From assembly GCF_001428605.1 (NCBI RefSeq), contig NZ_LMID01000015.1:22678-83525 (forward strand): a stretch of 60,848 nucleotides of DNA. The letters are read 5' to 3'. Source of the stretch: Sphingomonas sp. Root720 (lineage in GTDB: Bacteria; Pseudomonadota; Alphaproteobacteria; Sphingomonadales; Sphingomonadaceae). The notes under the pieces were generated by a model. The model did no database searches. It saw nothing but the letters and a program-made list of their open reading frames with translations, and was not told the origin of the DNA. The translations under genes were made by a program, and so were the position numbers. Below are positions 7,194 through 24,655 of this stretch, piece by piece. Position 1 is the stretch's first letter. Each line of letters starts with the position of its first letter.

Positions 7194-7886
7194 ATGAGAC
7201 GGCACGGCGAGCAGCACCTTGTTTCCCGCATCGGCTGGCTGCGCGCCGCCGTGCTGGGGGCCAATGACGGGATCGTTTCCACCGCCAGCCTCCTTCTCGG
7301 CGTCGCCGCGGCGGGCGCCGACCGGTCCGCGATGCTGGTCGCCGGCACCGCCGGACTCGTCGCGGGCGCCATGTCGATGGCTGCGGGCGAATATGTCTCG
7401 GTCAGCTCGCAATCGGATACCGAACGATCGGATATCGCCCGCGAGCGGCACGAGCTTGCGAGCTTCCCCGACGCCGAGCTGGCGGAACTTGCCGCGATCT
7501 ACGAAAGCCGGGGGGTCGACCCCGCGACCGCCCGGTCGGTGGCGGAACAGATGACGGCGTTCGATGCGCTCGGCACGCATAGCCGCGACGAACTCCACAT
7601 CACGGAGACGACCACGGCGCGGCCGGTGCTCGCCGCGGCGACCTCGGCGGCGACCTTCACCGCCGGGGCCGCGTTGCCGCTCGTCCTCACGGCGGTCCTG
7701 CCGATGTCGCTCATCGTGGCAGGCCAGGCCGTCGGTTCGATAGCCTTCCTCGGCCTTCTCGGAGCGGTCGGCGCGGTGACGGGCGGCGCGCGGCCATTCA
7801 AACCCGTTGCCCGGGTGGTGTTCTGGGGCGCGCTGGCGATGGCGCTGACCGCGGGCATCGGCCGTCTCGTGGGAACCAGCCTCTAG
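7194..7886 (+). CDS. VIT1/CCC1-family metal transporter
   Basis: A 230-residue membrane protein with the VIT family signature (RAAVLGANDGIVSTASLLLGV at the first span, then AMSMAAGEYVSVSSQSD), a cytoplasmic metal-binding loop (about residues 75-135), and three C-terminal spans. Family members move Fe(II) or Mn(II) out of the cytosol. The frame is open further upstream, but ATG 7194 has GGAGG seven bases before it and begins the family homology. A partial sigma-F-like box lies upstream but fails at the -10. Its location beside the bufferin locus suggests a shared metal-stress theme, which is inference. Confidence 0.85.
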   Translation: MRRHGEQHLVSRIGWLRAAVLGANDGIVSTASLLLGVAAAGADRSAMLVAGTAGLVAGAMSMAAGEYVSVSSQSDTERSDIARERHELASFPDAELAELAAIYESRGVDPATARSVAEQMTAFDALGTHSRDELHITETTTARPVLAAATSAATFTAGAALPLVLTAVLPMSLIVAGQAVGSIAFLGLLGAVGAVTGGARPFKPVARVVFWGALAMALTAGIGRLVGTSL

Positions 7887-7992
7887 GACGTCCGGAGGCC
7901 GGACCAGCTCGCGCGGCCCCCTAGAACGGTTCACGATCTGATTGCATCGGATCGGCCGGTCTAACGTGTTGCTTTATCGCGATTTCCGAGTC

Positions 7993-8012
7993 GGCAGATG
8001 TTCCCATCTGCC
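7993..8012. terminator. Hairpin between convergent genes
   Basis: GGCAGATG (7993-8000) pairs perfectly with CATCTGCC (8005-8012) across a TTCC loop, and partly complementary flanks extend the stem. It lies between the VIT gene and the convergent L,D-transpeptidase gene. There is no clear T-run on either strand. Confidence 0.45.
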
Positions 8013-8023
8013 TCGAAACCGCA

Positions 8024-9028
8024 CTAGTTCCCCGCGGTCATCACCGTCATCTTCTTGCCCGCGCCGCCGCTGCGCAGCGTGTCGGGGGTGACGACCACGG
8101 TCGTTCCCGGCGCGACGACGGCGGCCATCGCCAGCCTTATGTCCTCGGGCACCGTCAGCCGCGACCGTTCGTCGGGGGTGACCTCGACCGGGCCGTCGAG
8201 GCTCTCGCCCGGCATCGGCAGCTTCATCCAGCGGTAGTTGCCATTGTCGATCGCGCCGAGCGTATAGGCCGAGGTGCCGGTCACCACCCCGGCGATCTTG
8301 ACCGGCGCCGAGCCGATCGGCACGCCGTTGCGCAGCACCAGCATGCGCTTGTCGGCGCTGCTGACGATGATCGAGACCGGCCCGGTCTTCGCGCGCTCGG
8401 GCTGCCAGAGCGAGCCGCCGAACAGGTCGTTCTCGCTGCTGGTGGCGGTGTTGCTCAGCACCGCCGGCGACGGCGCGAAGCGCGGCACCTCGGCCCCGGC
8501 GGTGACGATCACGGTCAGGCCGAGCCTGGTGATGCCGTAGAGCAGCTTGGCGAAGCCCATCGGCAGGCGGACGCAGCCGTGCGACGCCGGATAGCCCGGC
8601 AGGTTGCCCGCGTGCATCGCGATCCCGTCCCAGGTCAGCCGCTGCATATAGGGCATGGGGGCGCTGTCGTAGAGGTTCGACTTGTGGTCGATATTCTTCT
8701 GGAGGAGCGTGAACACGCCGGTCGGCGTCTCATGCCCCTTCTTGCCGGTCGACACGGTCGAGACGCCGATCGGGATGCCGTTGCGATAGGCATAGGCCCG
8801 CTGCTGCGCGATCGAGACGACGATCACCACCGGGCCCTCGGGCGCGACCTGCGGCGCCCACAGGAAATCGCCCGGCTTCATCGCGGCCACCGTTTCCCCG
8901 ACCGTGGCGCCCTGCAGCGAGGGCGTAGCGGTCTTGAGCTGGGCGCCGGTGGCAGGAGCGACGGCCGCCAGGGCGACGAAGGCAGCGGCGACGGCGAGGA
9001 AGACGGGGCGGGGGCGGGTCATCGGCAT
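8024..9028 (-). CDS. L,D-transpeptidase (YkuD) with a second degenerate YkuD-like half
   Basis: A 334-residue exported protein with a signal peptide ending near ATGA. The first half is a YkuD domain with the catalytic block HAGNLPGYPASHGCVRLP (active His and Cys at about residues 150-170), which forms 3-3 or lipoprotein crosslinks in peptidoglycan. The second half repeats the start of the fold: PVVIVVSIAQQRAYAYRNG in the first half corresponds to PVSIIVSSADKRMLVLRNG in the second, but no SHGC motif follows. MPMTRP (9028) or MTRP (9022) could be the start. Confidence 0.88.
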   Translation of the reverse strand: MPMTRPRPVFLAVAAAFVALAAVAPATGAQLKTATPSLQGATVGETVAAMKPGDFLWAPQVAPEGPVVIVVSIAQQRAYAYRNGIPIGVSTVSTGKKGHETPTGVFTLLQKNIDHKSNLYDSAPMPYMQRLTWDGIAMHAGNLPGYPASHGCVRLPMGFAKLLYGITRLGLTVIVTAGAEVPRFAPSPAVLSNTATSSENDLFGGSLWQPERAKTGPVSIIVSSADKRMLVLRNGVPIGSAPVKIAGVVTGTSAYTLGAIDNGNYRWMKLPMPGESLDGPVEVTPDERSRLTVPEDIRLAMAAVVAPGTTVVVTPDTLRSGGAGKKMTVMTAGN

Positions 9029-9308
9029 GTCTCTGCAATCTGGTCGGACCAGTATCCGGTCGGAGCCAAATTGTGTCAGGGGCGGGCCGGATGCAAGCGT
9101 CGCGAGGCGATGACGGGCCCCGGTCGGAAAGGAAGCGCCCGCCATCCCAAACCCGCCCCCTCCAACCCCACCCTGAACAGGGCGTCCCCGCCCGCCCCCC
9201 CGGGGCCGACCCGGCCGGCTCTTGTGGAGTAGTCCCTTGCGATCGATTGACGGTCCGGCCCTCCCCGGTTTCAGTTTCGACCGTGTCGAACGATCAGGGA
9301 GGGCTTCG

Positions 9309-9560
9309 ATGAGATTCCGGATGGTGATCGCGCCCTGCATCCTGATGCTGGGGCTGGGGCTCGGGGGATGCACGAGGAGCTGCGAGGACCTGGCGGCCGA
9401 AGCCAGGGCGAAATCCGCCGACGCCATGCACATGGCGGCGGATGCCTATGCGGATGGCGCCTCGACGGAGAAGATCGCCGCGAAGATGTCGAACCTCCAA
9501 AAGGACATGATCGACCTGCGCAACGAAATGGCCGGCAAGAACTGCCCGATGACATTCTGA
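9309..9560 (+). CDS. Small lipoprotein of unknown function
   Basis: An 83-residue protein with a lipoprotein signal (LGLGLGGC, lipidated Cys at residue 21) followed by a helical, alanine-rich segment and a distal CP motif near the end, giving three cysteines in the mature part. The ATG at 9309 has GGGAGG eight bases upstream. A second lipoprotein gene follows after 63 bases on the same strand. No family recognised. The 280 bases before it contain only a weak TTGACG-like -35 at 9247-9252. Confidence 0.62.
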   Translation: MRFRMVIAPCILMLGLGLGGCTRSCEDLAAEARAKSADAMHMAADAYADGASTEKIAAKMSNLQKDMIDLRNEMAGKNCPMTF

Positions 9561-9623
9561 GCCATCCTCGCCCGGTGCATCGGCCGGTCGGATGGGCCCA
9601 TCTATCGTGGAGAGGCGGACCTT

Positions 9624-10529
9624 ATGAAGAAACGACCCATGACCGGCCTGGCACTGGCGGCCACGATCCTGTCGGCCTGCGGGTCCGACCGGCACGAAAA
9701 TGCGGCGCAGCGCGACGCCGGCACCGTGGAGCCGGCCGCCGCTGCGGCGGCCGCGCCCCCTTCGCCTACGGCCGAGGCGTTGCCAGAGGATGTCGCGATC
9801 GGCAGCGCGCCGCTGATGGCCCCGGGGTCGCCGCCGCTCGAGATCCTCGGCGTGGCGATCGGCCAGTCGCTCGCGGAAGCGCGCGCCGCCTTCAAGGCTT
9901 CCGCCGCTTCCGGCTTCACCGAATATGAGGAAAAGCTGGGACCGTTGCCGAAGCCGCTCGACAAGCGGTTCCTGAGCGGACTCTATGCCAAGAACATGTC
10001 GCAGCCTGGGCTGAACAACGAGCTGGGCGCCCTGCTGCTGGGGCCGCCCGCATCGCCGCAGGTCTGGTATGTCGGGCGGCACATCACCTATGCGCCGAAC
10101 GAGGGGCCATCCAGGGCCAGCGCCTTGAAGAGCCTGGTCGACAAATATGGCCCGCCGCATTTTGAGCGCAGGCCCGACCTGTTCTACTGGTATTGGGGAG
10201 CGGACGGAAAGCCCGGCGCCCAGCCCATCGACCCCGACTGCAAGCTGCGAACCGAGACCGGCACCGTGTCGCTCTATGTTTCGCCTCCGAACAACGGCGC
10301 CGTCCTGGATCCCGTGCTGATGAAGCGGGTCCGCGAGACATGCCCGCGCGTCGTGCAGGCCCTGATCCAGGCGCGGAACGACATCGTCACCGATTTCCAG
10401 CTGGGCGTGGCGGACTATGGGATGATGGGGCGAGGCGCAGAGCAGGCGATCGGGGTCGCCCAAGGCGCGGCGGATGCGGCCCGGCGCGACCTGTTGCAGA
10501 AAGCCGGACAGAGAGCGCCGGAAATATAA
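9624..10529 (+). CDS. Lipoprotein of unknown function
   Basis: A 301-residue protein with a lipobox (LSAC, lipidated Cys at residue 19), a low-complexity Ala/Pro/Glu linker to about residue 70, and a globular domain containing LEILGVAIGQSLAEARAAF and two cysteines (PDCK and ETCP) likely to form a disulfide. The IGQSLAEARAA segment recalls small periplasmic domains that recur in proteobacterial lipoproteins, but I cannot name it. GGAGAGGCGG precedes the start. It is the last gene before the rpoB leader. Confidence 0.65.
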   Translation: MKKRPMTGLALAATILSACGSDRHENAAQRDAGTVEPAAAAAAAPPSPTAEALPEDVAIGSAPLMAPGSPPLEILGVAIGQSLAEARAAFKASAASGFTEYEEKLGPLPKPLDKRFLSGLYAKNMSQPGLNNELGALLLGPPASPQVWYVGRHITYAPNEGPSRASALKSLVDKYGPPHFERRPDLFYWYWGADGKPGAQPIDPDCKLRTETGTVSLYVSPPNNGAVLDPVLMKRVRETCPRVVQALIQARNDIVTDFQLGVADYGMMGRGAEQAIGVAQGAADAARRDLLQKAGQRAPEI

Positions 10530-10869
10530 GGCGCGCGGCGGGCTGCGGCTGCAGGGCGATGGCCCCTTCCCGCTTCCGCGCGATGCCCCCCTTCCCAAAG
10601 CGAGGGGCCGGGACTATATAGCCCGTCTACTCACATCGGCAGATGCCCGACGCGCAGAGCGCGGGTGCCGCCCTTGACCCTCCGGGACACGGTCCTTCCA
10701 GCGAATGGACCGCGACGAATTGGAGAAGGATTTCAAGGGTTTCCAGAACGCTGGCAGTGCGGTTCCGATCAGCCCGGACCCGCACTTTTCGTCGTGGGAT
10801 GACTCCCGCGAATCGGGCTGCGGGCCGCTGAAAGGCGGAAAAAAGTTTTTGACGCGAGGGAAGATACGC
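10530..10869 (+). promoter_or_regulatory. rpoB upstream region with candidate promoter
   Basis: This 340-base stretch has no credible gene. Because rplL ends in a terminator and lies far upstream, rpoBC needs its own promoter. The best candidate is TTCCCA (10592-10597), 17 bases, then TATATA (10615-10620), which is a weak match to a housekeeping promoter. The leader that follows is about 240 bases long. GAGGGAAG precedes the rpoB ATG. Confidence 0.35.
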
Positions 10870-15234
<4,365 letters not shown>

Positions 15235-15311
15235 GGGCCGGAGCCCCTGCCTCCCGAAGGCAGGGGCCGGCCGCTCCGCCCGAGAGATTGACCCTTCAGA
15301 GGGACTGAAAC

Positions 15312-19583
<4,272 letters not shown>

Positions 19584-19618
19584 TCGCGGCCTGAGGCCCG
19601 ATCGTCGCGAGACAGGAA

Positions 19619-19647
19619 CCCCGCCGGTGCGAGCCGGCGGGGTTTTT
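19619..19647 (+). terminator. Rho-independent terminator of rpoBC
   Basis: A 9-bp GC stem (CCCCGCCGG at 19619-19627, CCGGCGGGG at 19634-19642) with a six-base loop and five T residues at 19643-19647, located 35 bases after the rpoC stop. Confidence 0.92.
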
Positions 19648-19737
19648 CTATGGGGGCGAGGTGCCGACCGGCTTGGTGCGTCCATCGGGCGCCCTGGTTG
19701 AGCGCGTCGGAAACGGCTGTTCGCCCCCCATGCACCC

Positions 19738-20756
19738 GTCACCCCGGGCTTGACCCGGGGTCCCGCTTCTTGGCTTCTCCGGCCGGGCGATCGTGCTGAA
19801 GCAGGAACCCGGCCGCCGTCTGCCCCCATCGACGGACGAGAAAGGAAGCGGGACCCCGGGTCTGGCCCGGGGTGACGACTGTGGGGAATGGCACGCTCCC
19901 CTCTCCCGGCCGGTCCGAGGGCCGCAGCCTCGCCTGTTCGCCACCCCTTGCACCGTCCCCCCGGCTTGACCCGGGGTCCCGCTTCTTGGCTTCTCCGGCC
20001 GGACGATCGTGCAGAAGCAGGCACTCGGCCGGCGGTCTGCCCCATTTGATGGACGAGAAAGAAGCGGGACCCCGGGTCAGGCCCGGGGTGACGACTGTGG
20101 GGAATGGCACGCTCCGCTCTCCCGGCCGGTCCAAGGGCCGCAGCCTCGCCTGTTCGCCACCCCTTGCACCGTCACCCCAGGCTTGACCCGGGGTCCCGCT
20201 TCTTGGCTTCTCCGGCCGGGCGATCGTGCAGAAGCAGGAACCCGGCCGGCGGTCTGCCCCCGTTCGATGGACGAGAAAGGAAGCGGGACCCCGGGTCAGG
20301 CCCGGGGTGACGACTGTGGGGAATGGCACACTCCGCTCTCCCGGCCGGTCCGAGGGCCGCAGCCTCGCCTGTTCGCCACCACTTACACCGTCCCCCCGGG
20401 CTTGACCCGGGGTCCCGCTTCTTGGCTTCTCCGGCCGTACGATCGTGCAGAAGCAGGAACCCGGCCCGCCGTCTGCCCCCATTCGATGGACGAGAAAGGA
20501 AGCGGGACCCCGGGTCTGGCCCGGGGTGACGACTGTGGGGAATGGCACGCTCCGCTCTCCCGGCCGGTTCGAGGGCCGCAGCCTCGCCTGTTCGCCATCC
20601 CTTGCACCGTCACCCCGGGCTTGACCCGGGGTCCCGCTTCTTGGCTTCTCCGGCCGGGCGACCGTGCAAAAGCAGGAACCCGGCCGCCGTCTGCCCCCAT
20701 TCGATGGACGAGAAAGGAAGCGGGACCCCGGGTCTGGCCCGGGGTGACGACTGTGG
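19738..20756. repeat. Tandem array of a ~217-bp palindromic repeat (family A)
   Basis: Four full units start at 19738, 19955, 20171 and 20390 (spacing 217, 216 and 219 bases). A fifth, partial unit starts at 20609. Each holds a ~148-bp palindromic element whose ends are inverted copies of GTCACCCCGGGCTTGACCC, and a ~70-bp spacer that is also conserved between units, so the whole unit was duplicated. Sequence before the first unit is a decayed spacer. Open frames across the array are by-products of the repeat. The rest of 19648-20992 holds no gene. Confidence 0.92.
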
Positions 20757-20992
20757 GGATACGCCCTTGTTCCAGCGTCCACCGGAGCCTGGTCGGAGCG
20801 ACGGGCTCCTGCCGGGCCGCTCCAGCAATCCCTTCAGTCCTCCGATCGATCGACCAGTTCTTTCAATGAGAGTCGCCCAATCGATTTTATTCTCCGAAGT
20901 TGTCATAAAAGTGAAACAACAAAATTCTTCCGAATTCCGGCGATTCTGTCATCATGATGCAACAAACAACGGTTTCGAATCGGAGGGTTGCC

Positions 20993-21343
20993 ATGAAGTT
21001 CAATTGCGTTCTCGTCGGTGCGGCTCTGGCCATTGCGGTTCCGGCTCTTGCCCAGCCGACCGAAATTGCCGATCCTTATGGCGCGGGATCGATCTCCAAG
21101 GGTCGCTACGGCACCGTCGAGCGCAAGCTCGAGGCCGCCTACCAGAAGGGCGACCGCTCCCCCGAAGTGCTGCTGAACCTCGCCGCCATCCGCCTGGGCG
21201 AGAAGCGCGGCGCCGAGGCGCGCGACCTGTACAAGGCGGTGCTCGACCAGCCCAATGTCGACATGGCGACCCTGAACGGCAATGCGATGTCGCACGAGGT
21301 CGCGCAGCGCGGCATGGCCGGCGCGCTGGCGATGATCGACTGA
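20993..21343 (+). CDS. Small periplasmic TPR-like protein
   Basis: A 116-residue exported protein with a signal peptide ending at VPALA (residue 20) and one or two short helical repeats of the tetratricopeptide type (VERKLEAAYQKGDRSPEVLLNLAAIRLG, then AEARDLYKAVLDQPN). GGAGGG precedes the ATG by five bases. The preceding ~130 bases are markedly A+T-rich compared with the surroundings and contain TGTCAT twice, suggesting a regulated promoter. A terminator follows directly. It is a single-gene transcript of unknown function. Confidence 0.7.
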   Translation: MKFNCVLVGAALAIAVPALAQPTEIADPYGAGSISKGRYGTVERKLEAAYQKGDRSPEVLLNLAAIRLGEKRGAEARDLYKAVLDQPNVDMATLNGNAMSHEVAQRGMAGALAMID

Positions 21344-21366
21344 TCCGATCCCCTTCGCTTTCCCAT

Positions 21367-21397
21367 GGCCCGCCGGATCGCTCCGGCGGGCCTTTTT
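21367..21397 (+). terminator. Rho-independent terminator
   Basis: An 11-bp stem (21367-21377 with 21382-21392) followed by five T residues, 23 bases after the stop of the TPR-like gene. Confidence 0.92.
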
Positions 21398-21451
21398 CTT
21401 GCCGCCCGTCGCGGCCGGGGAACCGCGACCGGCGACGGCCATTCCATCGCC

Positions 21452-22297
21452 ATGCGCGCCTGGCTGATCGTCAACCCCTCCTCCGGCTCGGTCCCGGGGG
21501 CGAGCTCGGCCGATCCGCTCGCCGCCGTTCCGGGCCTCGTGCCCGCCGGCACCAGCATCTTCCCCGACGACCCCCTGCCGACCCCCGAGCAGCTGGCCGC
21601 CGCGCGGATCGAGCTGCTCGTCCTGTTCGCCGGCGACGGCACCATCGCCGCCGCCGCCACCGCGCTCGACCGCTGGGCGGGGCGCGTGCTGATCCTGCCC
21701 GGCGGGACGATGAACATGCTGGCCCGCCAGCTGCACGGTCCCGCCGACCCGGCGACGATCCTGGCGAGGACGACCGCAGGGGACGGCCCGGCCGCCATCC
21801 CCCTGCCCTATGTCGCCGCCGGCCCGCACCGCGCCTATGTCGCGCTGATCGCCGGGCCACCCTCGGTCTGGGCGCGGGCCCGCGAAGCGGTGCGCAAGGG
21901 CCGCCTGGCCGCCGCCTGGCGCGCCGCGCGGCTCGCCTGGGCGCGCAGCTTCGCCGGCGGCGTGCGGCTGCAGGGCGGCCCGCGGCGGCGCCGGCACCGG
22001 GCGATCGCGATCATCCCCGGCGGCGGCGGCATGGACGTCGCCGCGATCGACATCGACAGCTGGCTGCAGGCCGCGCGGCTCGGCCTCGCATGGCTGGCCG
22101 GCGACTGGCGCGCCTCCCCCCATGTCGCCCTGTCGCGCCCCGACGAGGCGATATTGACGGGCGGACGGGCGATCCATCTGCTGTTCGACGGCGAGGCGAC
22201 GAAGCTTCCGGCGCCGGTGCGCGTTACCCATGGCATGAGCAGGCTGCAGTTCGTCCGGACGCTCGACGGGGCGCCCGCCGCAGAGGATCAGGCATGA
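21452..22297 (+). CDS. Diacylglycerol/lipid kinase-like protein (DAGK catalytic domain)
   Basis: A 281-residue protein with the lipid kinase motifs VNPSSG at the N-terminus, AGDGTI (usual GGDGT) at about residue 62 and LPGGTMNMLAR at about residue 85. The C-terminal half is shorter and less conserved than in YegS/DgkB, so substrate and activity are uncertain. Its stop overlaps the start of the next gene by four bases (ATGA at 22294-22297), so the two are coupled and may act together on a phospholipid or phosphorylated metabolite. Confidence 0.78.
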   Translation: MRAWLIVNPSSGSVPGASSADPLAAVPGLVPAGTSIFPDDPLPTPEQLAAARIELLVLFAGDGTIAAAATALDRWAGRVLILPGGTMNMLARQLHGPADPATILARTTAGDGPAAIPLPYVAAGPHRAYVALIAGPPSVWARAREAVRKGRLAAAWRAARLAWARSFAGGVRLQGGPRRRRHRAIAIIPGGGGMDVAAIDIDSWLQAARLGLAWLAGDWRASPHVALSRPDEAILTGGRAIHLLFDGEATKLPAPVRVTHGMSRLQFVRTLDGAPAAEDQA

Positions 22298-23025
22298 GCA
22301 TTCGCGTCTTCCACGTCAGCGACCTCCATTTCGGCTGTGCCGACGAGGATGCGCTCGCCTGGTTCGCCGGGACCGTCGCGGCCGAGCGGCCCGATGCGGT
22401 CGCGGTGACCGGCGACCTGACGATGCGCGCGCGGCGGCACGAGTTCGAGGCGGCGGCGCGCTGGCTGGAGGCGTTGGGCGTCCCGCTGACGATCGAGCCC
22501 GGCAATCACGACCTGCCGTGGAACCCGGTGCCGCGCCTGCTGCACCCCTATCGGCGGTTCCAGCGGGTGAAGCGGCACCTCGAGCGGCCGCTCGACCTGC
22601 CGGGGCTCCATATCGTCCCGCTGAAGACGACGGCGCGCGTCCAGCTGCGGCGCAACTGGTCCTGGGGGGTGGTCGGCCGCAGGAGCCTGACCACGGCGCT
22701 GGAGATGCTGAAGCGCAAGACCCGCGACGGGATCGCGATCGTCGCCGCGCACCATCCGCTGGTCGACCGCGAGGACATACGCTCGCGCGGGCGGACGCTG
22801 GGCGGAGCCAATGCCCTGGCGCAGCTCGCCGAGGCGGGTGCGGACGCGGTGCTCAGCGGCCATGTCCACGACCCGTTCGACGCGGTGATCGAGGCGGGCG
22901 GGCGCGAGATCCGGGTGATCGGCGCCGGCACGCTGTCGCACCGCACCCGCGCGTCGCGCCCCTCCTTCAACATGCTGACGATCGACGGCGGCCGGATCGA
23001 GACCGCGATGCGGGTGATGGACTGA
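22294..23025 (+). CDS. Calcineurin-like metallophosphoesterase
   Basis: A 243-residue metallophosphoesterase with the metal-binding blocks in order: SDLHFG (residues 9-14), GDLTMR, PGNHDLPW, AAHHPL and SGHVHD. The closest architecture known to me is the small cytoplasmic CpdA/LpxH-like group, but the substrate cannot be told from sequence. It is translationally coupled to the lipid kinase-like gene before it. A hairpin at 23030-23052 lies between this gene and the convergent GGDEF gene. Confidence 0.85.
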   Translation: MSIRVFHVSDLHFGCADEDALAWFAGTVAAERPDAVAVTGDLTMRARRHEFEAAARWLEALGVPLTIEPGNHDLPWNPVPRLLHPYRRFQRVKRHLERPLDLPGLHIVPLKTTARVQLRRNWSWGVVGRRSLTTALEMLKRKTRDGIAIVAAHHPLVDREDIRSRGRTLGGANALAQLAEAGADAVLSGHVHDPFDAVIEAGGREIRVIGAGTLSHRTRASRPSFNMLTIDGGRIETAMRVMD

Positions 23026-23050
23026 CCGCGATCCGCGCAGGACGCGCGGA

Positions 23051-24229
23051 TCAGCCGTTCTCGCCGGCCGCCCCGCCCCAGCGGGTGCCGTCATAGGCCG
23101 AGACGCCGGTCGCCCCGCGCTTGCTGCTCTTCAGGGCGCGCTCGGCGCTCAGCAGCAGCCGTTCGAGGTCGGCGCCCTGCTGCAGGTCGATGGCATAGCC
23201 GATATTGGCGGTGATGATGATGTCCTCGCCCGCGACCGCATAGCTCTTGTCGAGCGTGGCGACGATCTGGTGGGCCAGCCCCTGCGCCTCCGCAGCGTCG
23301 GCCATGCCGGGCTGGATCACGACGAAATCGTCGCCATTGAGATGGATGACGAGATTGTCGCCCCGCACCACCCGGCGCAGCCGCTGCGCGATCGCCTTGA
23401 GCAGGGCATCCCCGGCCATGTGACCGTACATCTCGTTGACCGGCTCAAGCTGGTTGATGTCGAGGCAATGGACCGCGATCAGCTCCGATTCGTCGGCGCG
23501 GGCGATCAGCTGCTCGAAGCGCTCGCGCAGCACGAGGCGGTTGGGCAGGCCGGTGAGATCGTCCTGCCGGGCCAGCGTCTCCATCAGCCGGCGCATCGAG
23601 ATCTGGGCCGCGGTCTCGTGGTAGCGCTGGACCATCGACATGACGCCGCCGGCCAGGAACAGCGCGGTGAGCAACGCCGCCCCCCAATGCGCGCCATCGG
23701 GCATCAGCATGGCGGTCAGGATCATCGGCACGATCGCGATCAGGATCGCGGTGACGCTGATCCACAGGCGCAACGCGACCGTCGCCGCGACGCCGGCGCC
23801 ATAGCCGTAGACGAGCGCGACGAGCGGGATATGCAGATCCGGCGTGGCGATCGCATAGGCCCGCGCCGCGAAGGCGCCGAAGGCGACCGCGAAGCCGATA
23901 TAGGCCAGGCCGAAGCCGCGCTCGATCGCGCTGGCGACATGGACGCCGAGGCCCGGCACCATCGCCCGGCGGCGCAGGCCGAACAGGGCGAACAGCCGGA
24001 TCGCCGAGGCGATCAGCCCGAGGCCGTAGAACAGCAGCAGCAGAGGATCGTCGATGCGCGTCATCAGGAAGGCGCCGGTGCCCGCGAAGCACAGCGTCAT
24101 GATCATCGCGGGAGCGGTGTACCCGAACAGCGACTGGACGAGCTCGACATAGGTGGCGTCGGGCAAACGTTCCCCGCCGGGCCGGACCGCGCGACGGCGG
24201 CCGCGGATAAGGGAACGCAATAGATTCAA
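23051..24229 (-). CDS. Membrane GGDEF-domain protein with degenerate signature
   Basis: A 392-residue protein with about six N-terminal membrane spans (residues 35-205) and a C-terminal GGDEF-type domain (DDLTGLPNR, then NEMYGHMAGDALL). The active-site signature reads NGDDF rather than GGDEF, and the LDINQLEPVN stretch replaces the usual D-x-D-x-FK-x-(I/V)N. It may therefore be inactive as a diguanylate cyclase or act as a GTP/c-di-GMP sensor. TTG at 24229 is the likely start because GGAAGGAG lies six bases upstream and there is no nearby ATG. Confidence 0.82.
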   Translation of the reverse strand: MNLLRSLIRGRRRAVRPGGERLPDATYVELVQSLFGYTAPAMIMTLCFAGTGAFLMTRIDDPLLLLFYGLGLIASAIRLFALFGLRRRAMVPGLGVHVASAIERGFGLAYIGFAVAFGAFAARAYAIATPDLHIPLVALVYGYGAGVAATVALRLWISVTAILIAIVPMILTAMLMPDGAHWGAALLTALFLAGGVMSMVQRYHETAAQISMRRLMETLARQDDLTGLPNRLVLRERFEQLIARADESELIAVHCLDINQLEPVNEMYGHMAGDALLKAIAQRLRRVVRGDNLVIHLNGDDFVVIQPGMADAAEAQGLAHQIVATLDKSYAVAGEDIIITANIGYAIDLQQGADLERLLLSAERALKSSKRGATGVSAYDGTRWGGAAGENG

Positions 24230-24516
24230 CCGACGCTCCTTCCGGTTGCCCTGACCGATCCCAGCCTGGCTGATAGCAGAAAGCGCCCGGCAAGGTAACA
24301 AACTCTCTCCCGTCTCTCTCAGCAATTGGTTTAAGAAAGGCTGAAAGCTGCGGCGGGCCGATCGCGGCGGGACGTGCGAGCGGCAGCGGCCGCGCGTGCG
24401 CGGGATCGGGGCGGGGATCGGAAGATCTTGCTGCGCGGAACCGACGCCAGCAGCGCAGGGGCCGGAGGATGGCGCACCATCCCGTCCGGTCCAAAAAGCC
24501 ACCTTTTCAGGAGAAG

Positions 24517-24593
<77 letters not shown>

Positions 24594-24655
24594 GAACTGT
24601 GTCGGTGGAGGGGGCACCTAGTGGAGCCCCGCCCCCCTGTCAACATGGGCCGGCA

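Noticed and set aside
19738-20756. Possible CRISPR array
   Set aside because: Units are ~217 bases with conserved spacers and large internal palindromes, and no cas genes are present.
19739-20782. Repeated open frames in the tandem array
   Set aside because: They simply translate the palindromic unit and occur on both strands.
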